Below are positions 1 to 6,046 of a stretch of DNA of 14,534 nt, piece by piece. The notes under the pieces were generated by a model. It saw nothing but the letters and a program-made list of their open reading frames with translations, ran no database searches and was not told where the DNA came from. Position 1 is the first letter of the stretch, and each line of letters begins with the position of its first letter. Both the position numbers and the translations under genes were made by a program. The stretch comes from an uncultured Faecalibacterium sp. (GTDB lineage: Bacteria > Bacillota > Clostridia > Oscillospirales > Ruminococcaceae), in assembly GCA_900551435.1 (NCBI GenBank), contig URVW01000063.1, forward strand, positions 1 through 14,534, read 5' to 3'.

Positions 1-1254
1 AGTCTTGGGCTCCACGTCACCGTGGTGGGCCTCGATGGCGTGGATGACCTGCGGATTCTCGCGGTACTTCTTGCAGATGTCAACGCCGATCTGCACGTGG
101 CTGCCCTCGATCTCGTGGTCGAGCGCCTTGCCGATATCATGCAGCAAACCGGCGCGGCGGGCCAGCTGGACGTTGACGCCCAACTCGCCAGCCATCAGGC
201 CAGCCAGCCAGGCCACTTCCAGCGAGTGGCTCAGCACGTTCTGGCCGTAGCTGGTGCGGTACTTCAGGCGGCCGATGAGCTTGACGAGGTCGGGGTGCAG
301 GCTGTGGATGCCAAGATCCATAACAGCCTTGTCACCTTCGCGCTTCATCTGGATCTCGAGCTCGCGGCGGCACTTGTCGACAGTTTCCTCGATGCGGGCG
401 GGGTGAATACGGCCATCGGCGATCAGGCGTTCGAGGGCCATACGGGCGACCTCACGGCGGGTCTGGTCAAAGCTCGAAAGCGTGATGGCTTCGGGCGTAT
501 CATCAATAATCAGGTCGCAGCCGGTGGCGGTCTCGAGGGCGCGGATGTTGCGGCCCTCACGGCCGATGATGCGGCCCTTCATCTCGTCGCTGGGCAGCGG
601 CACGACACTGACGGTCGTTTCGCTGCAATGATCTGCGGCGCAGCGGGCAATGGCCTGTCCGATCATGTTGCGGGCCAGATTGTCGCAGTTCTCCTTCAGG
701 TCGGTCTCATAAGCGGCCACACGGACTGCCTTTTCGTGGGTCAGTTCCTCGTCCACCTTGTGCAGCAGCACTTCGCGGGCATCCTCCTGACTCAGGCCGG
801 CCAGCGTCTCCAGACGCTCCATCTCCTTGGCGCGGATGGCGTCCACCTCGGCCAGATGGGCGTCGGCTTCTTCCTTCTTGCGCTTGAGTTCCTCTTCTTT
901 TTTCTCCAACGCCTCGGTCTTGCGGTCGAGGGCGGTCTCTTTCTGGTCGATGCGGTTCTCCTGACGGGTGATCTCAGCGCGGCGCTGCTTGATCTCCTTG
1001 TCGGCTTCCGCCTTCTGGGCGTCCACCTCTGCTTTCAGGCGGAACGCCTCATCTTTGGCTTCCAGAACGGCTTCTTTGCGTTTTTGGTCTGCGGTCTTGA
1101 TCGCTTCGTTCACCAGCCGGGTCGCCTCGGCTTCGGCGCTGCCGATCTGGGCTTCGGCGGTCTTTTTACGGTTGTTGTAACCAATAAAATAACCCCCGCC
1201 GATCCCGGCAGCAGCTGCAACGATCACGACTACGATCCATACGATCGTGGGCAT
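1..1254 (-). CDS. rny: Ribonuclease Y (RNase Y), 3' end cut off by window edge
   Basis: Membrane-anchored endoribonuclease that starts bulk mRNA turnover in Firmicutes. Seen: 418 codons from the ATG to position 1. Residues 4-25 form an N-terminal membrane anchor. Residues about 30-200 are a long Lys/Glu/Ala-rich coiled coil. A KH domain carries the GREG loop at residues 231-234, inside a GRIIGREGRNIR stretch. The HD metal-binding pair is H372-D373 in GLLHDIGKA. Family members are about 520 residues, so roughly the last 100 are outside the window. Start choice: GAGGAG at 1265-1270 sits 10 nt before the ATG at 1254. An in-frame GTG at 1263 is only 1 nt from that site, so it is unlikely. The gene is preceded by a long leader and its own strong promoter (1525-1553). 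Family assignment is very secure. Confidence 0.97.
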   Translation of the reverse strand, partial: MPTIVWIVVVIVAAAAGIGGGYFIGYNNRKKTAEAQIGSAEAEATRLVNEAIKTADQKRKEAVLEAKDEAFRLKAEVDAQKAEADKEIKQRRAEITRQENRIDQKETALDRKTEALEKKEEELKRKKEEADAHLAEVDAIRAKEMERLETLAGLSQEDAREVLLHKVDEELTHEKAVRVAAYETDLKENCDNLARNMIGQAIARCAADHCSETTVSVVPLPSDEMKGRIIGREGRNIRALETATGCDLIIDDTPEAITLSSFDQTRREVARMALERLIADGRIHPARIEETVDKCRRELEIQMKREGDKAVMDLGIHSLHPDLVKLIGRLKYRTSYGQNVLSHSLEVAWLAGLMAGELGVNVQLARRAGLLHDIGKALDHEIEGSHVQIGVDICKKYRENPQVIHAIEAHHGDVEPKT

Positions 1255-1518
1255 CGTGTTCACTCTCCTCAAAGTTAAAATTCAAATTCAACTCAATGCT
1301 GGAGACGCTGCCGAGCAAGGCGTGGGGTACACAATACAAGATCAAGCTCTCAAGCACAAAACAGACCGCAAAAACACGACACCGCGGCCATGCGCCGGGG
1401 CGGTTTTTGGGTGCTGGTTTGCAATTTACAAGGTTTTCATATAAAAACGGGCAGATGAAGCCCCATTGAACTTTGGTTGCGGAATTCCCTTGCACACAGC
1501 GTCATGGATTCCATACTA
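1255..1518 (-). other. Long 5' leader of rny with a GC-rich hairpin
   Basis: This 264-nt stretch has no convincing gene; the ORFs crossing it are out of frame with rny and match nothing recognised. It contains a stem-loop at 1369-1409. CAAAAAC (1369-1375) is complementary to GTTTTTG (1403-1409). Inside it, CCGC (1382-1385) can pair with GCGG (1400-1403) and GGC (1386-1388) with GCC (1394-1396). T-runs flank the GC-rich core on both strands (1404-1408 on plus; the complement of 1370-1374 on minus), so it could act as a terminator or attenuator. No known riboswitch class was recognised. A control role for rny is inference. Confidence 0.45.
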
Positions 1519-1524
1519 CTTCTT

Positions 1525-1553
1525 ATATTACGAAACATTTTGAATAATGTCAA
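1525..1553 (-). promoter_or_regulatory. Sigma-A promoter of rny
   Basis: On the minus strand TTGACA (1548-1553) is followed by a 17-nt spacer and TAATAT (1525-1530), a near-consensus housekeeping promoter. It starts 25 nt after the stop codon of the LysR-phosphatase gene and points at rny. Transcription should start near 1518, giving a leader of about 260 nt. No strong terminator separates the upstream gene from it, so some read-through into rny is possible. Confidence 0.85.
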
Positions 1554-1578
1554 GGGAACGAAACCTATTTTTGAAAAT

Positions 1579-3339
1579 TTACTCCAGATACATCCGCCGC
1601 AGACGCATCAGGCGGGCAGGAGTCAGGCCGTATTCGGCTTCGAGGTAGGCTTCGGCGCTGCCACATTTTTCCCGGATGGTATCCAGCACAAGGTCTACGG
1701 ATTCGGGGTGCACGCCCGCGATGCCCTGATAGAACTTTTTCTGTTCCGGGCGGGCCGCGATCTCCTCAGCGTGTTCGGCCCAGATCTGTTCCAGTTCCGG
1801 GCGGCGGCAGGTATTGCTCTGCACAAAATCCGCGTAGATGGTCGCATCCGAAGCACCCAGCGCCAGCAGGATGAGCATGGCCGCCACGCCGGTGCGGTCC
1901 TTGCCGCCGGAACAGTGGAAGAGCACCGGCGTTTCGCCCACTTCCAGCGCCCGGAACAGCTCCTTGTACGCCTTGTTGCCGAACAGCATCCGCTTGTACA
2001 TCGCATCAGCCATCCGGCGGCCTTCATCCGGCTTGCCTTCCAGCAGACGCTCCCGGTCCTCGGGCGAAAAGTCCACCTCTTTGCCATCCTCCAGACACAG
2101 CCCGCAGATGCGCACCATCCGTGCGCCGTCGGGCACATAGTCCGGTTCCTTGGCGGCTTCCTGTTCGCTGCGCAGGTCGAGGATGAGCCGCAGTCCCAGC
2201 GAATCCAGCAGTTTGCGGTCCGCGTCGCTGCTCAGCAGACCGGTGGGGATTCCGCGGTAAATCTGGCCCCAGCGGATGTGCTTGCCCTCGTCGGCCTCAT
2301 AGCCGCCCAGCTCGCGGAAATTGTTCCCGCCCGCAAAGGGCAGCTGGGTCCCGGGGGCGGGATGGGGGACCGGCTTTTCCACCGCCGTGCTGGACAGGAC
2401 CGGCAGATTGTAGAACGGCTTTGCCGGACGGCCCCGCCTGGGCGGCAGAGAAGCCGTTCCGCCCAAAACTTCCATCAGATAGCTCCGCAGAAGGTCCAGA
2501 TAGGCCGAGTTGTGGTCCCGGCGCTGGACCATCGAGACGCAGAGCGGCGGCATGTCTTCCAGCAGGACGTCCCGCACCCGGTCCAGCTCCCGCCGCGCAC
2601 CCGGCTCATAGCGGGTCAGGCAGGTGCACAGCTGCTCCTGCACGAGGTAGTACGCCTGATAGAAGCTGGGGCCGATCTCGGCATCGGGCGCAAAGCCCGC
2701 CTTGGCGCAGGCGTCCCACAGCGGCGCAAACAGGTCCTGCCGCAGACTGGGCAGCAGCACCCGCTGCCCCCGCAGAGCCGCCAGCGGGACCCGCTCCTTT
2801 TCCCAGAAGGGGTGTCCGCGCGGGACCAGCAGACAGGCGGGGTCCGCCCGCAGGGTCGTGCGGGCCAGCACCTTGGCCGCACAGCCGAGGTCCATCACCA
2901 AGCCCGCGTCCAGCTCACCCTGCTCCACGGCGTCGGCCACGGCGTCGTTGTCCATCAGGCGGAACCGCATCTCGATATGAGGGTACTGCTGGCGGAACTT
3001 GTCCAGCTGCGTTTCCAGTCCCGGCAGATAATCCGGGACCAGCGACACGCTGATGCCGATGCGCACCGGCTGGGCCGACTGGATCTCGGCATGGAGCGCC
3101 GCCTGCATCTGCTGGAACTGCTCCACCACCGGGGCCGCATGGCGCTGCAAGCTCAGCCCCCGCTCGGTGAGCGAGAGCTTGTGGTGGGCGCTGACGAAGA
3201 GCGGCCCGCACAGTTCAGCTTCCAGTGCGGTGATGCTCTGCCGCAGGGCCTGACGCGACAAAAACAGCCGCTGTGCCGCGCGGGTATAGTTCATCTCTTC
3301 GCACAGGACCAGAAAATAGTGCAGCTGGCGGATATCCAT
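1579..3339 (-). CDS. LysR-type regulator fused to a tyrosine phosphatase
   Basis: One uninterrupted 586-residue frame. Residues 1-60 are a LysR winged helix-turn-helix (MDIRQLHYFLVLCEEMNYTR, then AAQRLFLSRQALRQSITALE). Residues about 90-290 resemble the LysR effector-binding fold. Residues about 295-335 form a Pro/Arg-rich linker. Residues 335-586 resemble the LipA/PtpB-like tyrosine phosphatases (Pfam Y_phosphatase3 type): N-terminal GGNNFRELGGY, a DLRSEQE stretch at 388-394, and the P-loop HCSGGKDRTG at 475-484 with Cys476 and Arg482 in the CX5R arrangement. Known enzymes with this P-loop act on phosphotyrosine and some on phosphoinositides; the substrate here is unknown. Start: AGGAGG at 3345-3350, 5 nt before the ATG, right at the LysR N-terminus; an upstream in-frame extension to 3561 crosses the promoter and is rejected. 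Divergent from ridA. LysR proteins are usually about 300 residues, so the extra 290 are the fused enzyme. Confidence 0.9.
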   Translation of the reverse strand: MDIRQLHYFLVLCEEMNYTRAAQRLFLSRQALRQSITALEAELCGPLFVSAHHKLSLTERGLSLQRHAAPVVEQFQQMQAALHAEIQSAQPVRIGISVSLVPDYLPGLETQLDKFRQQYPHIEMRFRLMDNDAVADAVEQGELDAGLVMDLGCAAKVLARTTLRADPACLLVPRGHPFWEKERVPLAALRGQRVLLPSLRQDLFAPLWDACAKAGFAPDAEIGPSFYQAYYLVQEQLCTCLTRYEPGARRELDRVRDVLLEDMPPLCVSMVQRRDHNSAYLDLLRSYLMEVLGGTASLPPRRGRPAKPFYNLPVLSSTAVEKPVPHPAPGTQLPFAGGNNFRELGGYEADEGKHIRWGQIYRGIPTGLLSSDADRKLLDSLGLRLILDLRSEQEAAKEPDYVPDGARMVRICGLCLEDGKEVDFSPEDRERLLEGKPDEGRRMADAMYKRMLFGNKAYKELFRALEVGETPVLFHCSGGKDRTGVAAMLILLALGASDATIYADFVQSNTCRRPELEQIWAEHAEEIAARPEQKKFYQGIAGVHPESVDLVLDTIREKCGSAEAYLEAEYGLTPARLMRLRRMYLE

Positions 3340-3384
3340 AGTTTCCTCCTGAAACGGTTCTGGGACAGTTGTAAGAATAGATAA

Positions 3385-3413
3385 AGAATACCGCCTTTTG
3401 CCCGGATTGTAAA
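3385..3413 (-). promoter_or_regulatory. Sigma-A-like promoter of the LysR-phosphatase gene
   Basis: On the minus strand TTTACA (3408-3413) is followed by a 17-nt spacer and TATTCT (3385-3390). This predicts a start near 3378 and a leader of about 40 nt. The promoter is back-to-back with that of ridA, with 28 bp between the two -35 boxes. Confidence 0.7.
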
Positions 3414-3418
3414 GGCGG
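3391..3418. promoter_or_regulatory. Perfect 8-bp inverted repeat over the LysR-phosphatase promoter (candidate operator)
   Basis: CCGCCTTT (3391-3398) and AAAGGCGG (3411-3418) are exact reverse complements separated by 12 nt. The dyad fills the spacer and the -35 box of the leftward promoter. LysR regulators commonly bind dyads near their own promoter and autoregulate, so binding by the product of this gene is a reasonable inference. No binding evidence is available. Confidence 0.6.
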
Positions 3419-3441
3419 CAGGGGAAAAAAGTGAAACCGGA

Positions 3442-3471
3442 TTGACAGCACCCGCCTGCCGGGTGTAGACT
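3442..3471 (+). promoter_or_regulatory. Candidate promoter of ridA with an internal dyad
   Basis: TTGACA (3442-3447) is followed by an 18-nt spacer and TAGACT (3466-3471, four of six consensus bases). The spacer holds a perfect inverted repeat, CACCCG (3449-3454) and CGGGTG (3460-3465), with a 5-nt centre. A protein on this dyad would sit between the -35 and -10 boxes. The weak -10 box and long spacer fit a regulated promoter. Confidence 0.6.
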
Positions 3472-3523
3472 TTGCATAAGACTCCCCATGTTGGAGGAAG
3501 AAAAAAGAAAGAAGGTCCTTTTT

Positions 3524-3892
3524 ATGAAAGTTATCGCTACGGAAAAAGCCCCCGGCGCCATCGGCCCCTACTCGCAGGGCTTTATCACCAACGGTTTCGT
3601 TTATACTTCCGGCCAGATCCCGGTGAACCCCGCCGACGGCACGATCCCCGAGGGCATCGCCGCACAGGCTGAGCAGAGCTGCAAGAACGTCGGCGCCATC
3701 CTCGAGGCCGGCGGCAGCAGCTTTGAAAAGGTGGTCAAGACCACCTGCTTCCTCGCCGAGATCGCCGATTTTGCCGCCTTCAACGAGGTCTACGCCAAGT
3801 TCTTCACCTCCAAGCCCGCCCGCAGCTGCGTGGCGGTCAAGGACCTGCCCAAGGGCGTTCTGTGCGAGATCGAAGCCATCGCAGAAGCCTGA
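3524..3892 (+). CDS. ridA: RidA family reactive intermediate (enamine/imine) deaminase
   Basis: A 122-residue YjgF/YER057c/UK114 protein. Family members hydrolyse reactive 2-aminoacrylate and related enamines/imines released by PLP enzymes, working as cytosolic trimers. Seen: an N-terminal IATEKAPGAIGPYSQ stretch with Tyr16, the SGQIPVNP signature near residue 30, Arg100 in PARSCVAVKDLPKG (the carboxylate-binding arginine, Arg105 in E. coli), and the C-terminal EIEAIA end with Glu115. Length is normal for the family. The ATG at 3524 gives the typical RidA N-terminus; GAAGG at 3511-3515 lies 8 nt upstream. A longer in-frame start at 3488 adds a Lys/Glu-rich tail without precedent. It is divergent from the LysR-phosphatase gene and the first gene of a likely two-gene operon with the kinase downstream. 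Confidence 0.95.
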   Translation: MKVIATEKAPGAIGPYSQGFITNGFVYTSGQIPVNPADGTIPEGIAAQAEQSCKNVGAILEAGGSSFEKVVKTTCFLAEIADFAAFNEVYAKFFTSKPARSCVAVKDLPKGVLCEIEAIAEA

Positions 3893-3904
3893 TAAAACCG
3901 CCCC

Positions 3905-5959
3905 ATGAATCTTCAAAAGATCACACGCAAGACCCGCATCCTTCCGGTGGTCGTGTTCTGCGCCGCCTTTGCGGTGCTGACCTTTGCCACCCATCTGCTG
4001 TATCAGAATCAGGCCAAGGATGAACAGCTCCGCGCCGTGTACACCGCCGAATCCACGGTCGGGCGCGTTTCCTCCCAGCTGAACCAGTACCTGTCCGAGT
4101 CGAACTTCATCAAGAAGCTCATCGAATCCGGCTACGACATCAGCGGGCGGCCTTTTGCGGTCATTTCCGGCCACATGCAGGAGGGCAAGGATATCATCAA
4201 GGCCCACGAGCTGGCCAAGGACGGCATCGTTTCGCAGGTCTATCCGATCCTCGAGAACCAAGCCGCCATCGGGCTGGACATGCTGGAAAATCCCGCCCGC
4301 AAAAAGGAAGCTACCCTCGCCAAGGAGAGCGGCGAATACACCATCGCCGGTCCGTTCGAGCTGGCGCAGGGCGACACGGGCGCGCTGCTGTTCGACCCCA
4401 TTTACACCACAGACGCCACTGGTCTCCGGGATTTCTGGGGCTTTTCCATTCTGGTCCTGCGCTGGGACCAGTTCATGGACGAGATCGAGCTGAACAAGCT
4501 GGAAGAAGCGGGCTACCGCTACCAGATCTGGAAAAAAGACCTCTACACCGAAGAAAAAGTCGTCATTGCCGAGAGCGAGGGCTTTCTGCCCAACGATGCG
4601 CTGGAAGTGACCTGTTCGGTCCCGAACGACACTTGGTATTTTGAGATCGTACCGGCCAAAGGCTGGGTCTCGCCGCAGCAGATGCTGTTCGGTCTGCTCC
4701 TTTCGGTAGTCATCAGCGGTCTGCTGGCCTATGGCTGCTGGCAGTTCCTCGTCCGGGAAGAGCAGGACGCCCTGCACGAAGCCGCCCTTGAAAAGTCGGC
4801 GCAGGAAGCCCGCGAGGCCAACGAGGCCAAGACCCGCTTCCTGTTCAACATGAGCCACGACATCCGGACGCCGATGAACGCCATCATCGGCTTTTCGGAC
4901 CTGCTCGAAAAGCACATCGACGAGCGCGAAAAGGTGCTGGACTACACCAAAAAGATCAAGTCGTCCAGCTCGTTCCTGCTCTCGCTCATCAACTATGTGC
5001 TGGAAATAGCCCGCATCGAGAGCGGCAAGGCCGTGCTCAAGGAAGAGGTCGGCGATCTGCAGCTCCTCACCAACACGCTGTCCGATGTCTTTGAGCCGTC
5101 GGTCCGGCAAAAGCAGCTGACTTGCACCTACCATACGGACCTCGTGCACCCCTACGTCATCTGCGATAAAACGAAGGTCCGTGAAATTCTTTTGAACATC
5201 ATCAGCAACGCCATCAAGTACACGCCGGAGGGCGGGCACATCGCGGTCAGCATCTCTGAAACACCCAGCGAACAGGCTGGGATGGGCCGCTACACCTTCC
5301 GGGTGCAGGATGACGGCATCGGCATGAGCGAGGACTATCTCCCGCACATCTTCGAGGAATTTTCCCGCGAGCACACCAGCACCGAGAGCAAAGTCGTCGG
5401 CACCGGGCTGGGACTGCCCATCGTCAAGGCGCTGGTGGACCGGATGCACGGGACCATCGATGTCCAGAGCAAGATCGGCTGCGGGACCACCATGACCGTG
5501 ACCCTGCCCCTTCCGCTGGCGTTGGAAGAGCAAATCCGAGCCTACCAGCAGCCGGTGGAAGAGCAGCTCCCGGCCGACCTCAAGGGCCGCCGCATCCTGC
5601 TGGCCGAGGACAACGACCTGAACGCCGAGATCGCCATGACCCTGCTCCAAGAGAACGGGCTGGAGGTCGAACGGGCCGCTGACGGTCTGCTCTGCGTGGC
5701 GGCGCTTCAGAACCACCCGGCAGACTACTATGACGCCATTCTGATGGACATCCAGATGCCCCGCATGGACGGCTATCAGGCTACCCAGACCATCCGCCAG
5801 CTCCCGGATGCCCGCCGGAACATCCCCATCATCGCGATGACCGCGAACGCCTTTGACGAGGACTGCCAGAAGGCGCTTGAAGTGGGCATGAACGAGCATC
5901 TCGCCAAGCCCATCGACCTTGATGCGCTGTTCAAAACGCTGGAACGGGTCTTGAAATGA
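3905..5959 (+). CDS. CHASE-domain hybrid sensor histidine kinase with C-terminal receiver
   Basis: A 684-residue inner-membrane sensor. Residues 11-31 and about 258-280 are membrane segments. The extracytoplasmic loop (about 35-255) resembles a CHASE sensor domain (HELAKDGIVSQVYPILENQA at 101-120). A coiled linker (283-308) leads to the HisKA domain with phospho-acceptor His318 in NMSHDIRTPMN. The ATPase domain has N435 (N box), DDGIGM at 469-474 (G1) and GTGLGLP from 499 (G2). The receiver (563-684) has acidic E568/D569, phospho-acceptor Asp615 in MDIQMPRMDGYQA, and Lys668 in the AKPID motif. There is no HPt or DNA-binding output domain, so the phosphorelay partner must be elsewhere. The ligand is unknown. 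It starts 12 nt after the ridA stop with no clear Shine-Dalgarno sequence, which suggests coupled translation from ridA. A long terminator follows. Confidence 0.93.
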   Translation: MNLQKITRKTRILPVVVFCAAFAVLTFATHLLYQNQAKDEQLRAVYTAESTVGRVSSQLNQYLSESNFIKKLIESGYDISGRPFAVISGHMQEGKDIIKAHELAKDGIVSQVYPILENQAAIGLDMLENPARKKEATLAKESGEYTIAGPFELAQGDTGALLFDPIYTTDATGLRDFWGFSILVLRWDQFMDEIELNKLEEAGYRYQIWKKDLYTEEKVVIAESEGFLPNDALEVTCSVPNDTWYFEIVPAKGWVSPQQMLFGLLLSVVISGLLAYGCWQFLVREEQDALHEAALEKSAQEAREANEAKTRFLFNMSHDIRTPMNAIIGFSDLLEKHIDEREKVLDYTKKIKSSSSFLLSLINYVLEIARIESGKAVLKEEVGDLQLLTNTLSDVFEPSVRQKQLTCTYHTDLVHPYVICDKTKVREILLNIISNAIKYTPEGGHIAVSISETPSEQAGMGRYTFRVQDDGIGMSEDYLPHIFEEFSREHTSTESKVVGTGLGLPIVKALVDRMHGTIDVQSKIGCGTTMTVTLPLPLALEEQIRAYQQPVEEQLPADLKGRRILLAEDNDLNAEIAMTLLQENGLEVERAADGLLCVAALQNHPADYYDAILMDIQMPRMDGYQATQTIRQLPDARRNIPIIAMTANAFDEDCQKALEVGMNEHLAKPIDLDALFKTLERVLK

Positions 5960-5973
5960 CCCCTCTAAAAAAC

Positions 5974-6037
5974 AAAATCATCTGCATTGCACCGCTTGAG
6001 GTCCAGCCTCAGCAGGGTGCATTGCAGATGATTTTTT
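5974..6037. terminator. Long bidirectional intrinsic terminator
   Basis: The left arm 5974-5993 and right arm 6016-6035 pair over 20 positions with one mismatch. The apex extends the stem through GCTTGAGG (5994-6001) and CCTCAGC (6007-6013) with one bulge. A T-run follows on the plus strand (6032-6037), and the A-run at 5967-5977 gives T's on the minus strand. It lies between two convergent genes, 15 nt after the kinase stop and 10 nt from the Clp stop, and should end both transcripts. Confidence 0.93.
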
Positions 6038-6046
6038 ATTTTGCAG

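Noticed and set aside
22..1278. 418-codon plus-strand frame antisense to rny
   Set aside because: It mirrors the rny codons; the minus strand encodes unmistakable RNase Y.
1376..1410. Plus-strand terminator before the LysR-phosphatase 3' end
   Set aside because: There is no plus-strand gene upstream that it could terminate, so the stem is treated as part of the rny leader.
1166..1495. 109-codon minus-strand ORF in the rny leader
   Set aside because: It overlaps rny in another frame, has a Cys/Arg-rich end and matches no known protein.
1477..3384. 635-codon plus-strand frame antisense to the LysR-phosphatase gene
   Set aside because: It is rich in His, Gln and Arg with no recognised domain, and the true gene is on the other strand with a good ribosome binding site.
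3340..3561. Upstream extension of the LysR-phosphatase frame
   Set aside because: It crosses both promoters and both dyads and overlaps ridA. The LysR N-terminus and AGGAGG site point to the ATG at 3339.
3215..5899. 894-codon minus-strand frame antisense to the hybrid kinase
   Set aside because: The plus strand has all kinase and receiver motifs, and the antisense product is low-complexity and domain-free. The frame also overlaps the divergent promoters.
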